From Streptomyces niveiscabiei (lineage in GTDB: Bacteria; Actinomycetota; Actinomycetes; Streptomycetales; Streptomycetaceae), in NCBI RefSeq assembly GCF_001419795.1, contig NZ_LIRL01000077.1, positions 1 through 32,093 of the forward strand: a stretch of 32,093 nt of DNA, written 5' to 3'. Below are positions 8,876 to 16,978 of the stretch, piece after piece (the stretch's first letter is position 1; each line of letters starts with the position of its first letter). The notes below the pieces were generated by a model. It was given only the letters and a program-made list of their open reading frames with translations. It was not told where the DNA came from and did no database searches. A program made the translations under genes and the position numbers.

Positions 8876-8916
8876 GAAAACCTCAGACCAAACGGCCTGC
8901 GTCGAAGATCAGGAGA

Positions 8917-9321
8917 TCAGACGCGGCGACGCTTGGGCGGACGGCAGCCGTTGTGCGGGGTGGGCGTGACGTCCTGGATGGAGCCGACCTCAAGACCCGT
9001 GGCCTGGAGGGAACGGATCGCGGTCTCACGACCGGCGCCCGGGCCCTTGACGAACACGTCGACCTTGCGCATGCCGTGCTCCTGCGCACGACGCGCGGCG
9101 GACTCGGCGGCCATCTGCGCGGCGAACGGCGTGGACTTGCGGGAGCCCTTGAAGCCGACGTGGCCGGCGGAGGCCCAGGAGATCACGTTGCCGCTCGGGT
9201 CCGTGATGGACACGATCGTGTTGTTGAACGTGCTCTTGATGTGCGCCTGGCCGTGCGCGACATTCTTCTTTTCCTTGCGGCGCACCTTCTTGGCAGCGCC
9301 CTGACGACCCTTGGGGGGCAT
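8917..9321 (-). CDS. rpsK: 30S ribosomal protein S11
   Basis: A 134-aa platform protein of the small subunit near the Shine-Dalgarno/anti-Shine-Dalgarno helix. Diagnostic blocks are [40 protein letters not shown] and the C-terminal [19 protein letters not shown] basic N-terminal segment precedes the core. Start ATG at 9321. It lies 70 nt after rpsM in the standard alpha-operon order. Confidence 0.97.
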   Translation of the reverse strand: MPPKGRQGAAKKVRRKEKKNVAHGQAHIKSTFNNTIVSITDPSGNVISWASAGHVGFKGSRKSTPFAAQMAAESAARRAQEHGMRKVDVFVKGPGAGRETAIRSLQATGLEVGSIQDVTPTPHNGCRPPKRRRV

Positions 9322-9391
9322 CTACAAACTCCTACGGGGAGGTGGTCGGTCCTACAGCGAAGACCGCTGATGAAGCGTTGTCCGCTGAGGA

Positions 9392-9772
9392 CTACTTCTT
9401 GCCCGGCTTCTTCTTGCCGGCGATGGCGCGACGCGGGCCCTTGCGGGTACGGGCGTTCGTGCTGGTGCGCTGACCGCGGACGGGCAGGCCACGGCGGTGG
9501 CGCAGACCCTGGTAGCAGCCGATCTCGACCTTGCGGCGGATGTCGGCCTGGATCTCGCGACGGAGGTCACCCTCGGTCTTGATGTTGGCGTCCACGTACT
9601 CGCGGATCGCGACGAGCTGCTCCTCGCTCAGGTCGCGGACGCGGGTGTCGGGGTTGATGCCGGTCGCAGCCAGCGTCTCTTGCGAGAGGGTCCGGCCGAT
9701 GCCGAACACGTAGGTGAGGGCGACTTCCACGCGCTTGTCGCGCGGGATGTCAACACCGGAAACGCGTGCCAT
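9392..9772 (-). CDS. rpsM: 30S ribosomal protein S13
   Basis: A 126-aa head protein forming intersubunit bridges with 23S rRNA and L5 and contacting P-site t[28 protein letters not shown] at the start, the helical middle [14 protein letters not shown], and the basic tail [23 protein letters not shown] are typical. ATG at 9772 has AGGAG about seven bases upstream. A 196-nt gap separates it from rpmJ. Confidence 0.97.
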   Translation of the reverse strand: MARVSGVDIPRDKRVEVALTYVFGIGRTLSQETLAATGINPDTRVRDLSEEQLVAIREYVDANIKTEGDLRREIQADIRRKVEIGCYQGLRHRRGLPVRGQRTSTNARTRKGPRRAIAGKKKPGKK

Positions 9773-9848
9773 TAAATGGCTCCTGGTGATCGTCGGAGGT
9801 CTTCCACAGGACCGCTTCCCAGCCCGCCGTACGAGGTACGAACCGGGT

Positions 9849-9868
9849 CCCCGGCCTCCGAGCCGGGG
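9849..9868 (-). other. Hairpin in the rpmJ-rpsM spacer
   Basis: CCCCGGC (9849-9855) and GCCGGGG (9862-9868) form a 7-bp stem with a 6-nt loop within the 196-nt rpmJ-rpsM gap. Nothing else gene-like is visible in this gap. It may be part of an rpsM leader or an attenuator. Confidence 0.4.
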
Positions 9869-9968
9869 GTGTCAGACGGCCTCGGCCGCCTGGGTCCTGC
9901 GTATGAACAAATTCAGCTCGCGTCGCGCGAAGATTCTGCGGATGCAGAGGGTGTGGATCGGGTTGCGA

Positions 9969-10082
9969 TCAGCCCTGGCGCTGCTTGTGGCGCGGGTTCT
10001 CGCAAATGATCATGACCCGGCCGTGACGGCGGATCACCCTGCACTTGTCGCAGATCTTCTTGACGCTCGGCTTGACCTTCAT
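9969..10082 (-). CDS. rpmJ: 50S ribosomal protein L36, zinc-binding form
   Basis: A very short gene (37 aa) found by reading the frame directly. It begins [20 protein letters not shown] and ends [11 protein letters not shown]11, C14, C27 and H32 give the CxxC...C...H zinc ribbon, so this is the C+ form; many actinobacteria also carry a zinc-free form elsewhere. It lies 59 nt after infA, the usual neighbour. Confidence 0.96.
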   Translation of the reverse strand: MKVKPSVKKICDKCRVIRRHGRVMIICENPRHKQRQG

Positions 10083-10141
10083 GGGATTGAGGTTCTCCGG
10101 GTCAGTGCCACCACCCCGCCGGAGCGGGATGCGGGCAAGAT

Positions 10142-10363
10142 CTACTTGTACCGGTAGACGATCCGGCCACGCGTCAGGTCGTACGGAGAGAGCTCCACCA
10201 CGACCCGGTCGTCAGGGAGGATACGGATGTAGTGCATCCGCATCTTGCCGCTGATGTGTGCCAGGACCTGGTGGCCGTTCTGGAGCTCGACCTTGAACAT
10301 GGCGTTCGGCAGAGACTCGACGACAGTGCCCTCGATCTCGATGGCACCTTGCTTCTTGGCCAC
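10142..10363 (-). CDS. infA: Translation initiation factor IF-1
   Basis: A 73-aa OB-fold factor that occupies the ribosomal A site during initiation. [22 protein letters not shown] and [23 protein letters not shown]-like blocks (here ILPDDRV) with the C-terminal [11 protein letters not shown] identify it. I chose GTG at 10363 because GAAGGG lies about seven bases upstream and the length then matches IF1; the longer frame to 10420 adds unconserved residues. It heads the infA-rpmJ-rpsM-rpsK run. In other streptomycetes I recall map lies directly upstream; here a 4.5-kb insert intervenes. Confidence 0.97.
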   Translation of the reverse strand: MAKKQGAIEIEGTVVESLPNAMFKVELQNGHQVLAHISGKMRMHYIRILPDDRVVVELSPYDLTRGRIVYRYK

Positions 10364-10443
10364 GCTTCGCCCTTCGAATCGACTACCTTGATCGACTCCC
10401 GCTATCGCATCCAGACACACGAATGCACGAAAGCCGACGCGTC

Positions 10444-10449
10444 AGTCTA
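10444..10449 (-). promoter_or_regulatory. Candidate -10 element for infA
   Basis: TAGACT on the minus strand fits a streptomycete -10, about 75-80 nt before the infA start codon, but I see no convincing -35 16-19 bases upstream. The rest of 10364-10647, the divergent spacer, shows nothing else I can name. Confidence 0.28.
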
Positions 10450-10647
10450 CGTCAGCCCACCCAGAAAGACGAATCGAGCAAGGATGCCCCACCAGGGAGA
10501 TCCTTAAGCCCCCCACTCCCCCAAAAGGCCGACGCCACACGTCCGGCAGGCAACCGTCCGCCCCCGAAGGGCATCTAGTCGGCTGCGTCACCCCTGATGC
10601 CTATTGGTGCGCATACGACACATACGTACTTCCTGGGAGGTGGGTTC

Positions 10648-13600
10648 ATGGGGCGTCCGGAGAAACCCGTGGATCCCGAGGCCGGTCCCGTCCAGCGGTT
10701 CGCGTACGACCTGCGGGCGCTGCGCCGGGCGGCCGGGAACCCCTCGTACCGGGTCATGGCCGAGACAGCGGGCTGCTCGGCGACCACGCTCTCCCAGGCC
10801 GCGGCGGGCGAGCGGCTGCCGTCCTTCGCCGTCGTCCACGGGTACGTACGGGCCTGCGGCGGCGATCCGGGGCAGTGGGCGGACCGCTGGAAGGACGTGG
10901 AGACGGCGGTGGCGGACGGCGAGGACGCGCCGCCGCCGTACCGGGGACTCGACCGGTTCGAGCCGGCCGACCAGGACCTGTTCTTCGGCCGGGACCGGCT
11001 GGTGGAGGAGCTGGCGGAGCTGGTGTGCGGGCACCGGTTCGCCGCCGTGTTCGGCGCCTCCGGCAGCGGGAAGTCCTCGCTGCTGCGGGCCGGGCTGATC
11101 CCTCGCCTGCGCCAGGAGATCGCGCGCCGGGACCGGCCGACCGCGCTGCGCATCCTGACCCCCGGGGACCGGCCGGCCGCCACCTACGGCCATCTGCTGG
11201 CCCCGGGCGCGGACGAGCCGGAGAGCTGGGTGGTGGTGGACCAGTTCGAGGAGGTCTTCACCCTGTGCCGGGACCGGGCCGAACGCGCCCGGTTCATCGA
11301 CCTGCTGCTCGGCGCCCGCGACCCCGGCAGCCGGCTGCGGGTGGTCATCTCCGTACGGGCCGACTTCTACCCGCGCTGCGGCGAGCACCGTGCCCTCGCG
11401 GACGCGCTGCGCTCCGCCGGGCTGCTGGTCGGGCCCATGACGCGGGACGAGCTGCGCGAGGCGGTCGTCGGACCCGCGCAGCAGGCCGGGCTCCTGGTGG
11501 AGCGGGAGCTGACGGCGCGCATCGTGGCGGACGTCCTCGACGAGCCCGGCGGGCTGCCGATGCTCTCGCACGCCCTGCTGGAGACCTGGAGGCGGCGCAG
11601 GGGACGGCTGCTGACCCTGGCCGCGTACGAGAACGCGGGCGGCGTGCACGGCGCCATCGCGGCGAGCGCCGAGGAGGCGTACGGGCAGCTGACCGCACCC
11701 CAGGCGGACGCGGCCCGGCACCTGCTGTTGCGCATGGTCGAGCCCGGCCGGGGCACCCCCGACACCCGGCGCCCGCTGGGCCGGGCCGAGCTGGAGGAGT
11801 GGGCCTGCCCTCACGCGCCGGTCGTGGTGGAGCGGCTGGCCCGCGCCCGCCTGCTGACCGCCGACGAGGACACCGTCCAGCTCGCCCACGAGGCGCTGAT
11901 CACCTCGTGGCCGCGGCTGCACGGCTGGATCGAGGAGGCCCGCGAACAGCTCCTCCACCACCGGCGGCTCACCGAGGCCGCCCGCATCTGGCTGGAGCAC
12001 GACCGCGACCCCGGCAGCCTGTACCGGGGCACCCGGCTGGCCCGCGTGGAGGAGCTGTTCCCCGACCACGAACGCGACAACGCGCTGGCCGGGCCCGAGC
12101 GCCGGTTCCTGACCGCAGCGCTGGCCGCCCGGGAGGCCGAGGGCCGGGCCGCCGTCCGTGCGACGCGCCGGGCGCGAGCCGGAGTGGGCGTCCTGGCGGC
12201 CGTCCTCGCGGTGGCGCTGATGGCCGGGCTGGCCGTCTGGACGCAGCAGCGGGACATCGAGCGCCGCCGCACCGAGGACACCGCCCGCCGGATCGCCGCC
12301 GTCGCCGACTCCCTGCGCACGACCGACCCGCGCACCGCCCAGCTGCTGGGCGTCGCGGCCTGGCGCGTGTCCGAGCTGCCGGAGACCCGGCGGGCGCTGC
12401 TGGGCTCGCTCGGCCAGCGGGAGGGGGACGCCTTCAGCGACCCGGCCCCCGGCGACACACCCTTCCGCCGCCTGACGGACTCCGGCCGCACCCTGCTCAG
12501 CGCCGCCGGGCACACCTGGCGGACCTGGGACGTGGTCCGGCATCAGGCGATCGCCTCGGGGCCGCTGCCACCGGGCGCCACCGTGACCGCGGTGAGCCCG
12601 GACGGACGGCTGCTGGCGCTCTCCGGCGACGACGGGGCACGGCTGTGGGACACGGCCACCGGACGGTGGTTCGGCGACCGGCTGCCGAGCGAGTCCGGCG
12701 TGGACTTCACCGGCCACACCTACCTCGTGAGCGGCATCGGCGACACCCGGGTGCAGCTGCACTCGGCCGTGGACGGCGCCCTGCTGCTCACGGCCGAGGC
12801 GCTGGACCCGGAGACGGTCGCGCCGAGCGCGGACGGACACCTGATCGCGCTCTGCCCCGCCGAGGGCGCCCCGGTACAGGTGCGCGACCTCGCCGGACGG
12901 CGCACGCTGCACGGCGACTGGGAGCACGTCCGCGACGCCTGCGACCGGGAGGCGTCGCAGCTGGTGTTCGGCGGCGGAGGGCGGCTCGCGGCGGTGACCG
13001 CGAACGGCGTGCACCTCTGGGACGCCCGGTCGGGGAAGCGGCTGGCCGAACTCTCCGACCCCGGCGTGCGGGACGTCGCCTTCACCGAGGACGGGAACTT
13101 CCTGGCGACCGCCGACGGAGAGGAGCTCCGGGTGTGGCGGCCCGGCGCCGACGCCCCGGTGTTCCGGCACTCCCTGCACAACCAGCGCCCGTACGGCGGC
13201 CTGGCCTGGGACCCCGGGCGCCCGGTGCTGCGCTATCTGGAGGCCGGCACGGTCCACTCCCTGGACGTCGCGACGGCCGTGACCCCGGCCAGGCGGAACC
13301 AGCCCGTTGACAAGGTGCTGCTCAGCCCGGACGGCCGCACCCTCGCCACCGCGCAGCGCACGGGCGCCGCCTACCGCTTCGAGCTGCGCGGCACCCGCGA
13401 CGGAAGGCTGCGCGCCACCCTGCCGCCCGCGCCGCTCCCCGCCGCGCGCGACTCCTCCCGGCCGGTGCCCCCGCAGGACACCGTCCCGCTCCTGGCGTTC
13501 GATCCCGACGGCACGACGCTCGCGTACGGCGTCTCGGCGTCCGGAGTGGAGACGTCTCCCCCGCGTCTCACGCTCTGGGACGTCGCCGGGGGCCGGGTGC

Positions 13601-14385
13601 GCACCACGCTGGACCTGTCGACGGGCACTCCGGCCAGCACGGTGTTCGCGCTGGCCCTCGGCCCCCACGCCGGCACGCTCCACCTCACCCGCGCGAGCGT
13701 CGTCGGGGAGCCGAGCGACGAGACCTGGGACGTCCCGCGCCACCGCCGGACGGCGGCCGTACCGGCCCCGGCCGGCAGCCACCTCGCCGTCAGCCCCGAC
13801 GGCCGTCTCCTGGCCGGCGACAACTCCACGACCGCCCTGCCCGGCGGCAGGCCCGCCCCGCGCGACCTGGTCCGGGGGGACGAGATCGGGGCCCTCGCCT
13901 TCGCCCCCGACGGATCACGTTTCGCGGCCGGGGACCAGACGGGCCGGGTCGCGCTGTGGGACGGCGGGCTGCACCAGCGGGAAGGGACGCTGCCCAGCGT
14001 CTTCCCCGCGCTCCCGGACGACCAGCCCCACACCCTCGTCAGCGACGCCTCCGAAGCCGTCAGCGCCCTCGCCGTCAGCCCCGACGGCCGCACGCTGGCG
14101 GTCGGCGGCGAGGCCGGCAGCCTCCAGCTGTGGGACCTCGCCAGCCACCAGCAGCTCGGCGCCCTCCTGGCGACACCGGGCGACTCCGTCGACACGGTCG
14201 CCTTCGGCGCGGACAGCACCACGCTGTACGCGGGCAGCGCGCACGTACCCCTCCAGACCTACACCGTCGACGAGTCGAGGGCAGCCGACGCGGTCTGCGC
14301 CCGGACCCGGCAGCGCGAGCTGACACGGGCGCAGTGGCGGACCTATCTGCCCGGCGTCCCGTACCGCAGGATCTGCGCCGGGTGA
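10648..14385 (+). CDS. HTH / STAND-type NTPase / WD40 protein
   Basis: A 1245-aa multidomain protein. Residues 15-75 look like an Xre-type helix-turn-helix (MAETAGCSATTLSQAAAGE). A linker PYRGLDRFEPADQDLFFGRD leads into a P-loop NTPase: Walker A GASGSGKSS at 136-144 (K142), Walker B VVVDQFEE at 195-202, then a sensor-like RVVISVRADFY. This arrangement matches what I know as the nSTAND1 class. One membrane helix follows at about 511-531, then a beta-propeller at about 600-1200 with WD-type ends (ARLWDTATG, VHLWDARSG, LTLWDVAGG, VALWDGG, LQLWDLAS) and repeated SPDGR blades. The C-terminus ends in PYRRICAG. Start ATG 10648 has GGGAGG seven bases upstream; the in-frame codon at 10597 lacks one. 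STAND proteins are often ligand-sensing switches in signalling, programmed cell death or phage defence; the actual trigger and output here are unknown. It converges on a secreted-protein gene. Confidence 0.85.
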   Translation: MGRPEKPVDPEAGPVQRFAYDLRALRRAAGNPSYRVMAETAGCSATTLSQAAAGERLPSFAVVHGYVRACGGDPGQWADRWKDVETAVADGEDAPPPYRGLDRFEPADQDLFFGRDRLVEELAELVCGHRFAAVFGASGSGKSSLLRAGLIPRLRQEIARRDRPTALRILTPGDRPAATYGHLLAPGADEPESWVVVDQFEEVFTLCRDRAERARFIDLLLGARDPGSRLRVVISVRADFYPRCGEHRALADALRSAGLLVGPMTRDELREAVVGPAQQAGLLVERELTARIVADVLDEPGGLPMLSHALLETWRRRRGRLLTLAAYENAGGVHGAIAASAEEAYGQLTAPQADAARHLLLRMVEPGRGTPDTRRPLGRAELEEWACPHAPVVVERLARARLLTADEDTVQLAHEALITSWPRLHGWIEEAREQLLHHRRLTEAARIWLEHDRDPGSLYRGTRLARVEELFPDHERDNALAGPERRFLTAALAAREAEGRAAVRATRRARAGVGVLAAVLAVALMAGLAVWTQQRDIERRRTEDTARRIAAVADSLRTTDPRTAQLLGVAAWRVSELPETRRALLGSLGQREGDAFSDPAPGDTPFRRLTDSGRTLLSAAGHTWRTWDVVRHQAIASGPLPPGATVTAVSPDGRLLALSGDDGARLWDTATGRWFGDRLPSESGVDFTGHTYLVSGIGDTRVQLHSAVDGALLLTAEALDPETVAPSADGHLIALCPAEGAPVQVRDLAGRRTLHGDWEHVRDACDREASQLVFGGGGRLAAVTANGVHLWDARSGKRLAELSDPGVRDVAFTEDGNFLATADGEELRVWRPGADAPVFRHSLHNQRPYGGLAWDPGRPVLRYLEAGTVHSLDVATAVTPARRNQPVDKVLLSPDGRTLATAQRTGAAYRFELRGTRDGRLRATLPPAPLPAARDSSRPVPPQDTVPLLAFDPDGTTLAYGVSASGVETSPPRLTLWDVAGGRVRTTLDLSTGTPASTVFALALGPHAGTLHLTRASVVGEPSDETWDVPRHRRTAAVPAPAGSHLAVSPDGRLLAGDNSTTALPGGRPAPRDLVRGDEIGALAFAPDGSRFAAGDQTGRVALWDGGLHQREGTLPSVFPALPDDQPHTLVSDASEAVSALAVSPDGRTLAVGGEAGSLQLWDLASHQQLGALLATPGDSVDTVAFGADSTTLYAGSAHVPLQTYTVDESRAADAVCARTRQRELTRAQWRTYLPGVPYRRICAG

Positions 14386-14439
14386 CCGGGAGGCACCCCG
14401 CCGGACGGCGAGGTGCCTCAGGGGACCGGTCAGGTCACC
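14381..14439. terminator. Bidirectional terminator-like nested inverted repeat
   Basis: GAGGCACC (14390-14397) pairs with GGTGCCTC (14412-14419), and an outer pair GGTGACC (14381-14387) / GGTCACC (14433-14439) overlaps both stop codons. It separates the convergent NTPase and secreted-protein genes. No U-tract is visible on either side. Confidence 0.5.
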
Positions 14440-15133
14440 TGTAGACGTGGTACGACGCGTAGTTGTCCACTTCGAGGTTGGTCGTCCAGCTGCCCCACAC
14501 CTTGTTGGGGTCCCAGCGGTACAGGTAGGCGTTGCTGTCCGGCCGGAACGGGCTCGACAGGCACGACTTTCCGGTGGAGTGGTAGATGCCCTTGAAGGCG
14601 CCCTTCGTCCAGCGGCGCTCCACGACCTGGATCGGCTGGGCCTTCTGCCCCTTCTTCAGGTGCACCTTGAAGGTGTACGACGTGGTGGTGGAGCCGTGCC
14701 GCCCGTACTGGGGGGTGAGGCTGGCGAGGTCCCCGACGAACGGGAGCGGGATCTTGATGTCGAGGCCGGACGAGAACTCCCAGCCCGACGTGTGCGACTT
14801 CCCCCAGTCCTGCTCGCAGTCGTCGATGTTCGTGGGGCACTTGAACGTCTCGCCCCGCCAGACCCAGTCGTCCCAGGTGTTCTTCGCCCGCTGAGTGACC
14901 ACCGACGTGGTCTTCTGGGGGGTCGACCAGTTGCCCGCGATGTCGGCCTGGGAGCCGTCCCAGTTCCCCAGGCACACCACGTCGGCCGCCGAGGCGGAGC
15001 CGGGGGCCGCGATCACGACCAACGGGGCCAGCGCCACCGTCAGCAGGCCCGCCCACTTGCCCCGGAGCCGCCGGCCTTCCTTCCGCGCGGCCACGGAACC
15101 CTCGTCAGGGCGTACGCCCTCGTCGATCTTCAC
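14435..15133 (-). CDS. Secreted Trp-rich protein of unknown function
   Basis: A 232-aa protein with a long n-region (1-26, ending in RRLRGKW), a hydrophobic core (27-43) and a probable signal peptidase I site after GSASA at residue 49, leaving about 183 exported residues. The mature part has four cysteines, many Trp and Tyr, and a segment with IPLPFVGDLASL followed by Thr/Ser-rich STTTSYTFKVHLKKGQ. That order vaguely recalls the aerolysin/ETX-MTX2 pore-forming fold, but this is only an impression by eye. Start GTG 15133 has GAGGAGA six bases upstream; the frame upstream to 15187 lacks that support. It converges on the NTPase gene and lies 197 nt from map. Confidence 0.75.
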   Translation of the reverse strand: MKIDEGVRPDEGSVAARKEGRRLRGKWAGLLTVALAPLVVIAAPGSASAADVVCLGNWDGSQADIAGNWSTPQKTTSVVTQRAKNTWDDWVWRGETFKCPTNIDDCEQDWGKSHTSGWEFSSGLDIKIPLPFVGDLASLTPQYGRHGSTTTSYTFKVHLKKGQKAQPIQVVERRWTKGAFKGIYHSTGKSCLSSPFRPDSNAYLYRWDPNKVWGSWTTNLEVDNYASYHVYR

Positions 15134-15330
15134 TCTGGTCTCCTCTGCTGGTGCGCCGGAAGCGTGTGCCCAGCGCCTGAGCAACAACGTCGGCGACCGC
15201 AGAGTTGTCCGCGCGACCGTCCCCTAGCCCAATCAATTGCTTGACCTGCGCATAGGGGGCCGCTTGCCCGGCCGTTACCTCCCCGGCTCACGCCGGTCGG
15301 CACGGGCTCCGCGCATCAATCAATCACCCG

Positions 15331-16167
15331 TCACGCGAGGGGGTCGGGGGCCGCGGTCACCCCGTACTCCGCCAGCTTGGCCCTGCCGCCGTCCGGAGCC
15401 GTCAGGACCAGCGGCCCCGCCTCCGTGAGGGCCACGCTGTGCTCCCAGTGGGACGACCAGGTGCCGTCGGTCGTGATGACCGTCCAGTCGTCGGCGAGGA
15501 CCTTCGTCTTCGGGGTGCCGAGGGACACCATCGGCTCGATCGCGAGGCAGAACCCGGGCACCAGCTTGGGGCCCTTGCCCCGCTTGCGGTCCACGTAGTT
15601 CAGGAGGTGCGGGTCCATGTGCATCTCCGTACCGATGCCGTGCCCGCCGTAGTCCTCGATGATCCCGTACCGCCCGCCACCGGTCCTGGGCTGCCGGCGG
15701 ATGTACGTCTCGATCGCCCGGGAGACGTCGACGAGCCGGTTGCCGAGTCTCATCGCGGCGATCCCGGCCCACATGGACTCCTCGGTCACCCGGGACAGCT
15801 CGACCAGCTCGGGCGCGTGCCCGGACCCCACGAACGCGGTGTAAGCGGCATCTCCGTGCCACCCATCCACGATCGCCCCGCAGTCGATGGAGATGATGTC
15901 CCCGGACTTGAGCACAACCTCGTCGGAGGGGATGCCGTGCACGACGACCTCGTTCACGGACGTACAGATGGTCGCCGGAAACCCGCCGTACCCGAGGAAG
16001 TTGGACTTCGCCCCGTGCTCGGCGAGGACCTTACGAGCGACCTCGTCGAGGTCACGGGTGGACGCCCCCGGCACAGCCGCTTCGCGCGTGGCCGCATGGA
16101 TCGCAGCGACGACCAGCCCCGCCGCACGCATCTTGGCGATCTGCTCGGGACTCTTGATCTGCACCAT
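15331..16167 (-). CDS. map: Type I methionine aminopeptidase
   Basis: A 278-aa metalloenzyme removing N-terminal methionine from nascent proteins. The five metal ligands are all visible: D95 (SIDCGA), D106 (WHGDAAYT), H176 (GGHGIG), E211 (AIEPM) and E242 (WEHSV), with the substrate-facing H78 in VVHGIP. Length is close to the family norm of 250-290 aa. Start ATG 16167 has AGGAGG upstream but 11 bases away, slightly long. It is last of the secY-adk-map genes, 160 nt after adk. Normally infA would follow; here the accessory insert does. Confidence 0.96.
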   Translation of the reverse strand: MVQIKSPEQIAKMRAAGLVVAAIHAATREAAVPGASTRDLDEVARKVLAEHGAKSNFLGYGGFPATICTSVNEVVVHGIPSDEVVLKSGDIISIDCGAIVDGWHGDAAYTAFVGSGHAPELVELSRVTEESMWAGIAAMRLGNRLVDVSRAIETYIRRQPRTGGGRYGIIEDYGGHGIGTEMHMDPHLLNYVDRKRGKGPKLVPGFCLAIEPMVSLGTPKTKVLADDWTVITTDGTWSSHWEHSVALTEAGPLVLTAPDGGRAKLAEYGVTAAPDPLA

Positions 16168-16327
16168 GCCGGTTCGCGCCTCCTGGCACTCGTGATTTCG
16201 GGCCCCTCAGAATACGCCCCCGCACAGCAGAGGTCCCGGCGGGGACAGGCGGGCGCGCACGAAGAAGCCCCCGCTGTCCCTGGGGACGGCGGGGGCTTCG
16301 ATGCGATGTGGGGAGCGGGCCGGGGGC

Positions 16328-16978
16328 CTACTCGCCCTGGAGTGCCTCCATGGCGCGTGCGGTGACCTCGTCGACCTTGCCCAGGGCGGAGATGGTGACG
16401 ACCAGCCCCTGGGACTTGTAGTAGTCGATGATCGGCTCGGTCTGCGTGTGGTAGACCTCCAGCCGCGTACGGACGGTCTCCTCGGAGTCGTCGTCGCGCT
16501 GGTACAGCTCGCCCCCGCAGACGTCGCAGACACCGTCACGCTTCGGCGGGCTGTACGTCACGTGGAAGACGTGGCTGGAGTCCTCGCGGCAGATCCGCCG
16601 CCCGGCGATCCGCTTGACGACCTCGTCCTCGGGGACCTCCAGGTCCAGCACCGCGTCCAGCTTCATGGACTCGGTGCGGAGCATCTCGTCGAGCGCCTCG
16701 GCCTGCGAGACGTTGCGCGGGAAGCCGTCGAGGAGGAATCCGCCCTCGGCGTCCGGCTGCTCCATGCGGTCCTTGGCCATCCCGATGGTGACCTCGTCCG
16801 GCACCAGGTTGCCCGCGTCCATGTAGGACTTGGCGAGTTTCCCCAGCTCGGTCTGCCGGCTGATGTTGGCGCGGAAGAGGTCGCCCGTGGAGATGTGCGG
16901 GATCGACAGGTTCTTGGCCAGGAACGCGGCCTGCGTTCCCTTCCCGGCACCCGGCGGCCCGACGAGGACGATTCGCAT
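16328..16978 (-). CDS. adk: Adenylate kinase
   Basis: A 216-aa enzyme interconverting ATP + AMP and 2 ADP. MRIVLVGPPGAGKGTQ holds the P-loop (7-15), HISTGDLFR and LDGFPRN are AMP-binding blocks, and the LID runs from about 123 to 160. The LID has C130, C151 and C154 with D133 where zinc-binding enzymes such as those of Bacillus carry a second cysteine, so a Cys-Asp-Cys-Cys zinc site is likely. The ATG at 16978 overlaps the secY TGA by one base (TGATG), so translation is coupled; a longer frame reaching 17167 is inside secY and not conserved. Confidence 0.97.
   Translation of the reverse strand: MRIVLVGPPGAGKGTQAAFLAKNLSIPHISTGDLFRANISRQTELGKLAKSYMDAGNLVPDEVTIGMAKDRMEQPDAEGGFLLDGFPRNVSQAEALDEMLRTESMKLDAVLDLEVPEDEVVKRIAGRRICREDSSHVFHVTYSPPKRDGVCDVCGGELYQRDDDSEETVRTRLEVYHTQTEPIIDYYKSQGLVVTISALGKVDEVTARAMEALQGE

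Noticed and set aside
10588-13782. A 1064-codon minus-strand frame opposite the STAND/WD40 gene
   Set aside because: It is Arg/Gly/Ala/Pro/Gln-rich without domains, and the plus-strand frame carries Walker and WD40 motifs.
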